Positions 1-9,112 of a stretch of 64,000 nucleotides of DNA are shown here, in pieces. The stretch spans positions 1 to 64,000 of the forward strand of contig JBGCDH010000001.1 in the NCBI GenBank assembly GCA_045105235.1, given 5' to 3'. This stretch comes from GCA-2684655 sp045105235 (lineage in GTDB: Bacteria > Planctomycetota > UBA1135 > UBA2386). Each line of letters opens with the position of its first letter. The first letter of the stretch is position 1. The translations under genes and the position numbers were made by a program. Below the pieces are notes generated by a model that was not told the DNA's origin, searched no databases, and saw only the letters and a program-made list of their open reading frames with translations.

Positions 1-104
1 TCGCAAAACAGGAAGAGTCAGGAGGGAGGGCCCCCAACTCGAAAGGCTGCCGGAACAGCGCTCTCCACAGAACTCCCCCCAAGGCCTCCACAGGCCCGCG
101 GGGC

Positions 105-881
105 TCAGAAGCGGATGCCGCCGCCGATCAGAAGGCCACCGATGGTCAAATCGGTGTCGATCTGGTCGCCATCGACCTCGCCGTCCACCTGCAGGTTGAG
201 CATGCGATAGCCGACGAAAAACTCGAGCAAATCGCTCGGGTGAACCTGCAGCTGCGCCTCGACATCGAGCAACGAGCCTTCGATATCGTCGAGCTCGACC
301 TCCATGTAGCCGGCCTCCGCAACCGCGCGGACGATGCCGAGATCGACTTCCGCGCGCAGAAAGGCGAGCGGCACCGGCCCCGAAAGCGTGACGTCCTGCG
401 TGGCGGCGCCAAACTGGTCCTGCACCGTCATCGAAAGGTCGAAGTAATCGACGGCGATGCCAGGCGAGAGACTGACCGGCCCAAGACCAATCTCAAACGC
501 ATACGCGCCCTTGATGTTGGTCATCTCGATCTGTGATTCGACCGTGACACCACCGGAAATGTCGCCGAACTCCGCGTTGAGCAGCCCGCTGCCGGAGTCC
601 TCAAACTGGAATGCCGAAACCGACAGCTGCGGCACGCCAAAGTCCATCATCCCGCGAAAGTAGGGCGACCCCTGGTCGTCACCGAGCCCGAGTGCGCTCT
701 CGATATCCTGCGCAATCGCACCGCCGCTCGCGCCATTGCGGTAGCCGACGTCCCCCTCCGCAGAGAGCTGGGCGTAACCCGCTTGAGCCGCCACTTCGAA
801 TGACGTGCATGAGGTCGTCAAGCCACCGGCAAGCAGCAGCGTCGACGCCATCAAGCACCTCATGCGCCGGATGCCACGCAT
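105..881 (-). CDS. Putative outer-membrane beta-barrel protein, exported
   Basis: This 258-residue protein has no recognised family. Residues 7-25 form a hydrophobic export signal ending in LTTSC, so it may be processed as a lipoprotein at Cys25. The rest is made of alternating short hydrophobic stretches rich in Gly, Asp, Val and Leu. It ends in GGGIRF; a terminal aromatic residue after alternating strands is typical of outer-membrane barrels. The ATG at 881 overlaps the upstream gene's stop (TAATG), so translation is probably coupled and this start was chosen; Met7 (863) is the alternative. Outer-membrane location is inferred from composition only. Confidence 0.6.
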   Translation of the reverse strand: MRGIRRMRCLMASTLLLAGGLTTSCTSFEVAAQAGYAQLSAEGDVGYRNGASGGAIAQDIESALGLGDDQGSPYFRGMMDFGVPQLSVSAFQFEDSGSGLLNAEFGDISGGVTVESQIEMTNIKGAYAFEIGLGPVSLSPGIAVDYFDLSMTVQDQFGAATQDVTLSGPVPLAFLRAEVDLGIVRAVAEAGYMEVELDDIEGSLLDVEAQLQVHPSDLLEFFVGYRMLNLQVDGEVDGDQIDTDLTIGGLLIGGGIRF

Positions 882-1723
882 TAGAGCGTGACCTCCAACG
901 TCTCTAGATTGAGCGTGATGGCACCTGTCAGACCTTCTACGACGATCGACGCGATCTCGGTCTTGTCAAAGGTGATCGTGGCGCTGACCTCGGTTGTGCC
1001 GTCGTTGACGGTCGCCTCGATCGTACCGCTCGGATAGTCCTGGCTGACGTCTTCGTCGGTGACCAAACCGTCGGTTGAAAACGTCAGCGTGCAGGCTGGG
1101 CTTGAAACCGTATCGGTCAAAACACTCGAATCGACAGCGGGCGCGCCGGTCGTGACGGTCGCATCGACAGTGCGCACTTCCTGCAGCTCGTTCGCGTTGG
1201 TGGAGCCACCGATGATGCCCAGCAGGCCTTCGCTGCTCGCCGAGATGCCGCCACCGCCAATCGACCAAACGCCCAGCAAGAACGGGTTTGTCGTGTCAAA
1301 CTCATCGCGCAGTTCTGATGCGATGTTGTCGATGGCCTCGCTCAGCGACGCCACCGGCTGGATCGAGCCGGCCGCCGAAAGCACCGAACAGCTGCGTCGC
1401 TCCGTCGTGCCATTCGGCCCATAGGCGCTAATGACCATCGTCACGGTCGAACTGCCAACTGTCAGCTCGGCGGTGATATCCAGGCCCGTGAAGGACCACG
1501 ACAGACCCGTCGGATCCTCCGGATTCTCGTCACCATCCAGCTTCCAGGCCTCGGCAATTGTGAGCACGCCGTCGGCAAACTCCCAGAGGTCTGGGAAGCA
1601 GTCGCGGATCGCTTCGATGCGAGCCTGCGCCTGTTGGTCGATCGTCGTGGTGGCGCTGCTGTCGCAGGCCGAAAAACCGAGGAACGTCGCCGCGCAGAGC
1701 GGCAGCCAGCTAGTGGAACGCAT
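881..1723 (-). CDS. Hypothetical lipoprotein
   Basis: A 280-residue exported protein of unknown function. The start at 1723 gives MRSTSWLPLCAATFLGFSAC, a signal sequence with a lipobox-like FSAC. The reading frame stays open upstream to 1930, but that stretch has no signal sequence. The mature part is rich in Thr, Ser and acidic residues with beta-type alternation and no catalytic motif that I can recognise. It is the first gene of a two-gene minus-strand unit with the putative outer-membrane protein, linked by a 1-nt TAATG overlap. The shared unit suggests both act in the cell envelope. Confidence 0.6.
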   Translation of the reverse strand: MRSTSWLPLCAATFLGFSACDSSATTTIDQQAQARIEAIRDCFPDLWEFADGVLTIAEAWKLDGDENPEDPTGLSWSFTGLDITAELTVGSSTVTMVISAYGPNGTTERRSCSVLSAAGSIQPVASLSEAIDNIASELRDEFDTTNPFLLGVWSIGGGGISASSEGLLGIIGGSTNANELQEVRTVDATVTTGAPAVDSSVLTDTVSSPACTLTFSTDGLVTDEDVSQDYPSGTIEATVNDGTTEVSATITFDKTEIASIVVEGLTGAITLNLETLEVTL

Positions 1724-1856
1724 GCTGTGAGTCTCCGAAGAGTGAGGGGGTATCGTTGTGTGAGTCGGGGGATTTAGGACCGTCCGTTGCCATCGGCCAT
1801 TTGCCCGACATCCTTGCGGGAATTCTGCCCATCTGAGCCAGCCGTCGCGCATGCCT

Positions 1857-2618
1857 CTACGGAGAGTCGGCCTGCAACGAGTCGGCCTGCAACCGCAATC
1901 GCTTGATGCGGCGGCCGGTGCGGACACCATGCCAGGCCATCAGCGGTCCAATTGCCGCGAAGACCCAGCCCGGAGCGCCGTAGTCGACATAGCCGGCAAA
2001 CGCGATCCCCGCCGACAAACCGGCGATCCCCGCCTGCAGGAAGCAGGCGGACGCGCCGGACTTCGCGAGCAGCAGCTCGGCTTCGTTAAGCTCCAGACGA
2101 TCCGCTAGGGCAACGGCGCGCCGATGCATCGCGCCAATGGCGCCGAAGATCGCGCCGTAGCCGAGCCCGTAAACGACAAACATCTGGCCAAGCGCCTCGT
2201 TGGAGCCGCCGACGCTCATCGAGTTCCGCGTCTGTTCGCCGATCGGGCCGAGCAGGCCCACGGCGATCAGCGTGAACAAGAACTTCAGCGGGTAGGCATA
2301 AAACAGCAGCAGGAAGAGCAGCAGCAGGTTGAGCACGAGCGTCCAGCCGTCGCTGAGCGCGTAGCGTCGCGCGCAGCACCAAAGCTCAAACCAGACGTAG
2401 GCGACGATCGCAAACATCGCTGCGAACGGCACCAGGGCCTTCATCGCAGCGCTCAGCTCGTCAAAGTTGCCCGGCGGCACGCTGCGCAGGAACAGCAGCG
2501 CCAGAACGATGGCGAACACCGCGTCGGTCAACCCTTCTAGGCGCGAGACGTCCCGTCCCCGCCAGCGAAAATGAGCGTCGAACCACTGATTGGCTCGGGA
2601 TGATTGGGACCCCGACAT
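1857..2618 (-). CDS. TMEM175/DUF1211-like membrane protein
   Basis: A 253-residue integral membrane protein. Near the N-terminus it has RLEGLTDAVFAIVLALLFL, which resembles the first-helix signature (R-x3-FSDAVFAI) of the TMEM175/DUF1211 family, members of which form potassium channels. Five or six hydrophobic segments follow. Met at 2618 (MSGSQSS) is preferred because the upstream extension to 2678 would reach into the divergent PPK2 promoter region. The C-terminus contains a perfect 15-bp tandem duplication (1864-1893) that repeats LQADS. A potassium-channel role is inferred from the family signature; the Phe-Ser of the canonical motif is Leu-Thr here, so ion selectivity is uncertain. Confidence 0.6.
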   Translation of the reverse strand: MSGSQSSRANQWFDAHFRWRGRDVSRLEGLTDAVFAIVLALLFLRSVPPGNFDELSAAMKALVPFAAMFAIVAYVWFELWCCARRYALSDGWTLVLNLLLLFLLLFYAYPLKFLFTLIAVGLLGPIGEQTRNSMSVGGSNEALGQMFVVYGLGYGAIFGAIGAMHRRAVALADRLELNEAELLLAKSGASACFLQAGIAGLSAGIAFAGYVDYGAPGWVFAAIGPLMAWHGVRTGRRIKRLRLQADSLQADSP

Positions 2619-2746
2619 GGCCGCCAGGATGACGCATGCAGCCAATGTTGGCGACCGAAAAGCGCGGCCACGCCGCAAGCGGATCGCCGAGCATGCCGGA
2701 AATGGCGTTCCGCGAACCCGTCACTTCGGCGAACATGGTCGGCGCG

Positions 2747-3562
2747 ATGACCACCTTCCGCGAACGATTCCGGGTCCCAAGCCGCAAGCCGCTGGATCTC
2801 AAGAGCTTCGACCCGCAGGCCACGCTCGGCTTTGACGGCGACAAGGACGACGCCAAGAAGCAGACCAAACAGCTGAACAAGCGGCTCGAAGAGCTGCAGG
2901 AGGCTCTCTACGCCGAGGGCCGACACCGGCTGCTGGTAGTGCTGCAGGCCATGGACGCGGGCGGCAAGGACGGCACGATCCGCAGCGTCTTCGACGGCGT
3001 CAACCCGCAGGGCGTCAAGGTCGCATGCTTCAAGAAGCCGACCGAGAAGGAGCTCGGCCACGACTACCTGTGGCGCGTGCACCCACATGCGCCAGCCTGC
3101 GGCGAGATCGCGATCTTCAACCGCAGCCACTACGAAGAAGTGCTCGTTGTGCGCGTGCACGACCTCGTGCCGGAGACCCGCTGGCGGCGTCGCTACGAGC
3201 ACATCCGCGCCTTCGAGCAGATGCTCCACGACGAGGGCACAACGGTCATAAAACTCTTCCTACACATCTCCAAGGACGAGCAGCGCGAGCGCCTACAGGA
3301 GCGCATCGACAACCCGCACAAGCGCTGGAAATGGAGCAGCAAGGACCTCGACGAGCGCGCCCACTGGGACAGCTACCAGGAGGCCTTCGCCGAAGCGCTG
3401 GCCGAGACCAGCACCGACGCCGCGCCGTGGTACGTCATCCCTGCCAACCGCAACTGGTACCGCAATCTCGTCGTCAGCGAGATCCTGGTCGACACGCTCG
3501 AAAGCATGGACATTCGCCTTCCGGAAGGCGATCCCGGCATCGAGGGTCTGGTCGTCACCTGA
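2747..3562 (+). CDS. PPK2-family polyphosphate:nucleotide phosphotransferase
   Basis: PPK2 enzymes transfer phosphate between polyphosphate and nucleoside mono- or diphosphates in the cytoplasm. From the start at 2747 the protein is 271 residues, normal for a one-domain PPK2. It has a Walker A-type loop AMDAGGKDG (about 68-76), NPQG just after it, and the Walker B-like region FNRSHYEEVLVVRVH (about 124-138). The FNRSxYE and LVVRVH pattern resembles class III enzymes, which can phosphorylate both AMP and ADP, but class assignment is tentative. The frame is open from 2636 with in-frame ATGs at 2636, 2735 and 2747. The last is preferred because family members start just before a MTTFRERFRV-like segment and it clears the divergent gene. 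Confidence 0.85.
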   Translation: MTTFRERFRVPSRKPLDLKSFDPQATLGFDGDKDDAKKQTKQLNKRLEELQEALYAEGRHRLLVVLQAMDAGGKDGTIRSVFDGVNPQGVKVACFKKPTEKELGHDYLWRVHPHAPACGEIAIFNRSHYEEVLVVRVHDLVPETRWRRRYEHIRAFEQMLHDEGTTVIKLFLHISKDEQRERLQERIDNPHKRWKWSSKDLDERAHWDSYQEAFAEALAETSTDAAPWYVIPANRNWYRNLVVSEILVDTLESMDIRLPEGDPGIEGLVVT

Positions 3563-3624
3563 TACACTGCGCCCTATACACTGCGCGGCCGCGATCCGCC
3601 GCAACTTGGCCGGCACATCCCATC

Positions 3625-4098
3625 ATGCTCCGACTTCCCAACGCCCTGCTGTCGATCGTCGCTCTGTGCGGCCTGACCGACCCTGAGCCGCCATACTTTG
3701 GGCTCGGCGACCCTGAGCCGCCACGCTATGGGCTCGGCGACCCTGAGCCGGTCGGCTTCCCCGTGCTCGCGGGCTTTGACTATACGGAGGGGATGACGCT
3801 GCCCACCGAAGTCACCGAGCTTGACGAGAAGGAAGTCGAGATCCGCGGCTTTATGCGGCGCGAGTCGCCGGGTAGCGGCCCGGTCAATCAGTTCATGCTG
3901 ATCAACGATGCATGCGGCTGCAACGGCACGCCGAAGATGAACGAGATCGTCTTCTGCACGCTGCCGGACGGCGTCACGATGGACCTCTTACAAGGCGTCG
4001 TAAAGGTCACCGGCACGCTGTTCGTCGGCGAAGTAGAAGAAGACGGCTACGTCATCATGATCTATCAGATGGACGCCGACACGGTCACTGCGACGTAG
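3625..4098 (+). CDS. DUF3299-like exported protein with N-terminal DPEPP repeats
   Basis: A 157-residue protein. It starts with a short hydrophobic segment (MLRLPNALLSIVALCGL) that could be a signal peptide. Next comes a low-complexity stretch in which LGDPEPPxYG-like units are repeated. The C-terminal part (EVEIRGFMRRE, then QFMLINDACGCNGTPKMNEIVFC) resembles DUF3299, a small beta-rich domain often found in exported bacterial proteins. Its function is unknown. The same frame is open far upstream through the polyphosphate kinase gene, but that is a shadow; the ATG at 3625 is the first start after that gene ends. The repeats are described separately. Confidence 0.6.
   Translation: MLRLPNALLSIVALCGLTDPEPPYFGLGDPEPPRYGLGDPEPVGFPVLAGFDYTEGMTLPTEVTELDEKEVEIRGFMRRESPGSGPVNQFMLINDACGCNGTPKMNEIVFCTLPDGVTMDLLQGVVKVTGTLFVGEVEEDGYVIMIYQMDADTVTAT
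3679..3752 (+). repeat. In-frame 30-bp tandem repeat (2.5 copies)
   Basis: Two near-identical 30-bp units at 3679-3708 and 3709-3738 are followed by a partial third copy to 3752. Each begins gaccctgagccg. They encode repeated DPEPP-(Y/R)-(F/Y)GLG segments right after the putative signal sequence of the DUF3299-like protein. The unit length keeps the frame, so changes in copy number would lengthen or shorten the spacer without breaking the gene. Confidence 0.85.
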
Positions 4099-4182
4099 CG
4101 TGACACCTCCCAAGCGACGAATCCGCAGCGTGACATTCTCACCGTTCCTCCGCAGCAGCACGACCGACAAGAGCTGGCAAAC

Positions 4183-5397
4183 GTGAAGCCTGAAACCAGT
4201 TTGTGGCTGCTGCTAGGCGCCACCCTCGCCGCCCCGCTGTTCGCGTTTTGGCCCGAGGACCAAGACCCAAAGCAGCAGGATTGGACCAAGCACGTCAGCA
4301 AGGCGTGCACCGCAAGCCGCTTTGGCATCCGTGTCGCGGCGGCTCGCAAGACCGCGTCCGGCGGCGATGCGGCTGTCCCCGCGATCCGTGCATGGGTGCA
4401 GGCGCACAGCCGCAACGACGTGCCGTCGTCGCTCGTCGATGCCATCGCCGACGCCAAGACCGGCGGCGACAAGGTGCGCGACCTGCTGGTCGAATGGGCC
4501 AACGACACCGGCTTTTACTGGCGGGGTGCGGCGATGCGCGGGCTGGCACAGCGCCGCGACGAATCGCTCAAACCGCTCTTCGATCGGTTCGTCAACGACC
4601 CCGCGTGGCTGACCCGCACGCACGCGCGACTCGGCCTGCGCTTGCTCGGCGGCAGTTCGGCTGGCAGTTCGGCTGGCAGTTCAACTGGCAGTGAGCAAGC
4701 CACCGAAGCCGACCCGCGTGCCGTCGTGCGCCTCGCGCGACTGCTGCTCGAAAACGAGGCCGGTTCGGACTCGCAGTCGCCGATCGATTTGCAGCCGCTG
4801 ATCGACGCGCTCGCCGACGAGCGCACGTTCCTCGGGGTGCCGTGGGGCGCACGGCTCGGCCAAGAGGCCAACAAAGCGCTGCGCCAGTGGCTTGGCGACG
4901 ACTATCCCAAGCCCGACCCCGACGACCAAAACGGCTCCATCGCCAGACTGCGCGACGCGGCGGCCAAGAAGTCGGGCCAGAAGCTCGCGCTGCCGACCCC
5001 CAAGCGCGACGCCACCGAACTCACCTCCAAGCAGCTCAACGGCATCGAGATCCTGTCGTGCAAGTTCGGCGACCAGTTCGTCCAGTGGACGGACGACGGC
5101 ACCCTGTTCTTCGGAATTGACGGCAGCCGCAAGATCTCGCTCAACGATGCGGACTGGCAGCAACTGTCCAAGGATCGCACGCCAATCGCGCTAGCAGGCG
5201 ATCGCGGTGTTGTCGTCTGCGACAGTTTGCGCGTGCGGCTCATCGAACCGAAGACCCACGTCAAAGTCGCGCCGTCCAGCTTGCCAAAGACCGCCACCGA
5301 GTGGCTCAAGCGCCTCGCGCAAAGTCTCGAAGAACAAGATGCGGCCGACCTAGCCGCCGAACTGCGCCGTGGACTCGGCCAATTCGCCGAGCGCTAG
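4183..5397 (+). CDS. Exported HEAT-like repeat protein, function unknown
   Basis: A 404-residue protein starting at GTG 4183 with GAG about 8 nt upstream. Residues 6-21 are hydrophobic (LWLLLGATLAAPLFAF), suggesting a signal peptide or anchor. Residues 30-150 have the helical, Ala/Leu-rich character of HEAT-like repeats. Around residues 155-168 a GSSAGSSAGSSTGS linker is encoded by a 12-bp unit repeated three times (about 4652-4690). The remainder has charged helices and a region with beta character (ILSCKFGDQFVQWTDDGTLFF). I do not recognise a catalytic domain. The next gene starts 42 bp downstream on the same strand. Confidence 0.6.
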   Translation: MKPETSLWLLLGATLAAPLFAFWPEDQDPKQQDWTKHVSKACTASRFGIRVAAARKTASGGDAAVPAIRAWVQAHSRNDVPSSLVDAIADAKTGGDKVRDLLVEWANDTGFYWRGAAMRGLAQRRDESLKPLFDRFVNDPAWLTRTHARLGLRLLGGSSAGSSAGSSTGSEQATEADPRAVVRLARLLLENEAGSDSQSPIDLQPLIDALADERTFLGVPWGARLGQEANKALRQWLGDDYPKPDPDDQNGSIARLRDAAAKKSGQKLALPTPKRDATELTSKQLNGIEILSCKFGDQFVQWTDDGTLFFGIDGSRKISLNDADWQQLSKDRTPIALAGDRGVVVCDSLRVRLIEPKTHVKVAPSSLPKTATEWLKRLAQSLEEQDAADLAAELRRGLGQFAER

Positions 5398-5439
5398 CGC
5401 GCCGTCCGACCATCAGGCAAAGCAAGGGATCGACTTAGG

Positions 5440-8400
5440 ATGTGTGGCATCATCGCCGTGTTGCGCCGCAAGAGCGGACGCGCATTTCCAGAGCGGAGCG
5501 ACCTGCTCGCGCATCTCGCGGCCTGCGACGCACTGCTGCAGCCAAACAGCGACGCGGCCGCGCTGCACAAGTCGGCGGACCGGCTCATCGACCTCGACCG
5601 ATCGCTGCGCGGCACCAGCGGTCTGTGGGCCCTGCTCCAGGATGCAACGCTCGGGCGGGACATCGGCACGCGTGCCCACTCGCTGCAGAAGATCGTCGGC
5701 GAGGCCGAAGCGACGCTTGACGCGGGCAAGCACGATGTCGCCGGCGACGAACTCGAACGCCGCAACGAAGCGCTGGTGCGGCTCAAGGACGCTCTCTGGG
5801 CGATCACGCGCGACCGCCTGCCGCACGCCGAGTCCGTGCGAGCCCTGGCCGCCGAAGGCCCCTTGCCGAGCGAAGCGCCCGCGGCCGCCTTTTCTTCGCT
5901 ACAGCTGGCGCTTTCCGCACTCGACCGGCTCGAGGTTCGTGGACGCGATTCGGCCGGCATCTCGGTGATCGTCAGCGGCGTCGACGTCGACGGCGATGCG
6001 GAGCTCAAGCGGCTGCTCGACACGCGCACCCGCGACGAGGACCCACTGTTCCAAAACGGTGCCGTGCGCTTCTCGGACGGCAACCTCAACTTTGTCTACA
6101 AGCACTCGGCCGAGATCGGCGAGCTTGGCGACAACGTGCACGCGCTGCGCGCGACGATGCGCAACGACGCGCTGCTGCAGGCGGCATTGCGTCGCGAAAC
6201 CGCCGAAGCGCTCGTCTTGGGTCACACGCGCTGGGCCAGCGTCGGCATCATCAGCGAAGCCAACGCCCACCCGCTCAACCACGAGGAATCGGACAACGCT
6301 TCGGATGCGCCCTATGTCATCGGCGCACTCAACGGCGACGTCGACAACCATGAAGCGCTCGCGGAGCAGCACAAGCTGCAGCTGCACGAGGCCATCACGA
6401 CGGACGCCAAGGTCATCCCGACGCTGGTCTCGCACAAGATGCGCGATGGCCACGACCTCGTCGACGGCTTTCGCCGCGTCGTCAGCTCTTTCGAAGGGTC
6501 GGTCGCCATCGGGGCTGCCACCACGCGCGAGCCCAACAAGCTGGCGCTCGCGCTGCGCGGCTCTGGCCAGGCTCTCTACATCGGCCTGAGTGAAGACACG
6601 TTTGTCGTCGCAAGCGAACCCTACGGGGTCATCGAGGAGTGCGAGCACTACCTGCGGATGGACGGGGAAACCCCCGGCAACCCGCAAAATCCGGCGGCGT
6701 CGCGAGGCCAAGTCGTGGTCCTTGACCGCGCGCACGCCGGGAACATCGAGGGCGTAGAGCGCCTCGCTTACGACGCAACGCCGCTGCCAGTCGACAGCAA
6801 GCACCTGACGACCGCGGCGGTCACGACGCGCGACATCGACCGTGGCGACGCGCCGCACTACTTGCTCAAGGAGATCGGCGAGTCGCCGCGCTCGTTCCGA
6901 AAGACGCTGCGCGGCCGCATCGCCAAGCATGCCGCAGGCGGATCCGAGCAACTGCGCACGACGCTGCCCGAAAGCTCCCTGCCGGCCAGCGCCATCGCCG
7001 CGCTCAAGGATGGTACAACGCGCCGCATCTTGGTCATCGGCCAAGGCACCGCTGCCGTTGCTGGGCAAGCCGTCGCCGGCGCCATTGCCGACGCGCTGGT
7101 CAAGTCGCCGATCGCCGTCCAGGCGACGCCGGCAACAGAGCTATCCGGCTTCGCCATGCGCGAGGACATGCGCGACACGCTGATCGTCGCGATCTCCCAA
7201 TCCGGCACGACGACCGACACCAACCGCACCGTCGACCTGGTGCGCGACCGCGGTGCGACCGTCTTGGCGATCGTCAACCGGCGCGGCAGTGACCTAACCG
7301 ACAAGGCCAACGGCGTGATCTACACGAGCGATGGCCGGGACGTCGAAATGAGCGTCGCCAGCACCAAGGCGTTCTATGCCCAGTGCGCCGCCGGCCAGCT
7401 GCTTGCGCTCGCACTTGCGCGCGCTGCCGGCGTGGCCGACGACAGCTCCGAGCACGAGCTGCTCGAAGCACTCCAAGCTCTTCCGGACAAGATGCGCAAG
7501 GTTCTCGAGGAGGACGATCGCATCACCGAGATTGCCCGCGCGTTCGCGCCGCAGCGCCGCTACTGGGCCCTTGTCGGCAACGGCAAGAACCGCGTCGCCG
7601 CCGCCGAGGTGCGCATCAAACTGTCGGAGCTGTGCTACAAGTCCATCGCCTGCGACGCGACCGAAGACAAGAAGCACATCGACCTATCGTCCGAACCGAT
7701 GATCCTGGTCTGCGCCGCGGGCTTGGTTGGCGGCACGGCCGACGACGTCGGCAAGGAAGTCGCCATCTACAAGGCGCACAAGGCATCGCCAATCGTCATC
7801 GCCACCGAAGGCGAATCGCGCTTTGACGGCGCGGACGGGGTGATCCCCGTGCCGCAGTGCCATCCAGCGCTGGCCTACATCCTATCGACCATGGCCGGCC
7901 ACCTGTTTGGCTACCGCGCCGCGCTCGCCATCGATGAAAGCGCGCACTCGCTGCGATTGATGCGCGGCGCGATCGAGAGCGCGTTCGCCGATGGCGTCGA
8001 GCACACCGGCCACGAAGGCGATGACGCGCTCGCGGCGCTCGCCCCCGAACTACTGCCGCACTGGTCGCAGTTTCAAAAGGACCTGCTTGCCGGCCGCTTC
8101 GATGGCTCGCTCGAGGCGCGCACCGCAACGCGCCTGTCGCTGCTGTGCACCTATGCGCTTGGCCTGACGACGCTCGATTCGTTCATGGTGCACTTCGGCG
8201 AGCCGGGTGCACCGGGCGCCGTCATTGACCAGCTGACGCAAGAGTTGACCCGCGCCATCGACGAACTAACGCGCCCGGTCGACGCCATCAAACACCAGGC
8301 CAAGACCGTCACGGTCGGCATCTCGCGCTCGGACGAAGCCCTGCTTACGGCACCTCTCGTGCGCGCTGCGATGGAAGCCGGAGCCGAACGCGACCATCTC

Positions 8401-8919
8401 GTCTACCGCGACCTGCGCGCACTGGCGAGCCTGGACCCCGCGGTCGTCGAAGTGCTCGGCAGCACTCGCTACGCGGTGGCCGGAGATGTCGAAGGCCGCA
8501 CAGCCACGGCTCGCGTGCTGGCCAAGACCGGCATCGCCAAAGACCTGCCGAGCCGCACTGACGAACAGCCGGTGCTGCGCGGCACCAAGCACCAGGTCGC
8601 CAACGAGCGGCGCCTGCTGGTCGCGAAGGGCCGCAGCGACGACCGCACGTTTGTGATCGTCCCCGAAGTGCACGACAACCAAGCGGTCGGCCTGACCTTG
8701 CTGCACGTGCGCTTTCATGACCGCCTCGACGCGCCGGCGCTGCGCTCCGTTCTCGGCGGCTACCGCAATCGCTACCAAACGCTTGCTGATGCCGTGACCG
8801 AAACGGAGCCGCAGTTCGACGAAGACCTGATGGCGACGATGCCGGTGGTCGACCTGCTGTGCGAGTCGATCCCGGCATTGGCGGATCGCTGGCGTCAGGG
8901 AACGCTGCAGGGCAAGTAG
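5440..8919 (+). CDS. Oversized GlmS-like protein: class II amidotransferase plus two SIS domains
   Basis: A 1159-residue relative of glucosamine-6-phosphate synthase, which makes glucosamine-6-phosphate from fructose-6-phosphate and glutamine; usual length is about 610. It begins MCGIIAV, so Cys2 can serve as the N-terminal glutaminase nucleophile. About 145 residues are inserted before the expected RGRDSAGI motif (167-174; canonical RGYDSAG). GHTRWAS (261-267) and LNGDVDN follow. The first SIS domain has ISQSGTTTDT and ASTKAFYAQ. The second has IKLSELCYKSIACDATEDKKHID, where GlmS has GELKHGP. About 320 unrecognised residues follow the SIS pair. The isomerase reaction is therefore not assured. 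Start supported by AGG just upstream of ATG. Confidence 0.8.
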   Translation: MCGIIAVLRRKSGRAFPERSDLLAHLAACDALLQPNSDAAALHKSADRLIDLDRSLRGTSGLWALLQDATLGRDIGTRAHSLQKIVGEAEATLDAGKHDVAGDELERRNEALVRLKDALWAITRDRLPHAESVRALAAEGPLPSEAPAAAFSSLQLALSALDRLEVRGRDSAGISVIVSGVDVDGDAELKRLLDTRTRDEDPLFQNGAVRFSDGNLNFVYKHSAEIGELGDNVHALRATMRNDALLQAALRRETAEALVLGHTRWASVGIISEANAHPLNHEESDNASDAPYVIGALNGDVDNHEALAEQHKLQLHEAITTDAKVIPTLVSHKMRDGHDLVDGFRRVVSSFEGSVAIGAATTREPNKLALALRGSGQALYIGLSEDTFVVASEPYGVIEECEHYLRMDGETPGNPQNPAASRGQVVVLDRAHAGNIEGVERLAYDATPLPVDSKHLTTAAVTTRDIDRGDAPHYLLKEIGESPRSFRKTLRGRIAKHAAGGSEQLRTTLPESSLPASAIAALKDGTTRRILVIGQGTAAVAGQAVAGAIADALVKSPIAVQATPATELSGFAMREDMRDTLIVAISQSGTTTDTNRTVDLVRDRGATVLAIVNRRGSDLTDKANGVIYTSDGRDVEMSVASTKAFYAQCAAGQLLALALARAAGVADDSSEHELLEALQALPDKMRKVLEEDDRITEIARAFAPQRRYWALVGNGKNRVAAAEVRIKLSELCYKSIACDATEDKKHIDLSSEPMILVCAAGLVGGTADDVGKEVAIYKAHKASPIVIATEGESRFDGADGVIPVPQCHPALAYILSTMAGHLFGYRAALAIDESAHSLRLMRGAIESAFADGVEHTGHEGDDALAALAPELLPHWSQFQKDLLAGRFDGSLEARTATRLSLLCTYALGLTTLDSFMVHFGEPGAPGAVIDQLTQELTRAIDELTRPVDAIKHQAKTVTVGISRSDEALLTAPLVRAAMEAGAERDHLVYRDLRALASLDPAVVEVLGSTRYAVAGDVEGRTATARVLAKTGIAKDLPSRTDEQPVLRGTKHQVANERRLLVAKGRSDDRTFVIVPEVHDNQAVGLTLLHVRFHDRLDAPALRSVLGGYRNRYQTLADAVTETEPQFDEDLMATMPVVDLLCESIPALADRWRQGTLQGK

Positions 8920-9112
8920 GGGCAACAATCGGGCGGCTTTCCCGCGGGTTGTAACGAAAAAGCAGCTCCGGATTCTACTGCGAGCACGCCTGAGACCTTG
9001 GGGACATCGTGACATAGACGCGGCAGGCAAGCGCTCCGCGGTCGTCACCGTGGATCACGCCCACCCACTCAACATCGCGCTGCACGGCGGCGCCTCAAGG
9101 ATACCAGCACTC
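8920..9112. other. Intergenic region, no gene seen
   Basis: These 193 bp separate the GlmS-like gene from a gene for a secreted protein. A weak CGGG/CCCG hairpin sits near 8930-8945 but has no T-run, so it is not a convincing terminator. The frame of the downstream gene is open from 9050, but that upstream part lacks signal-peptide character. Confidence 0.4.
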
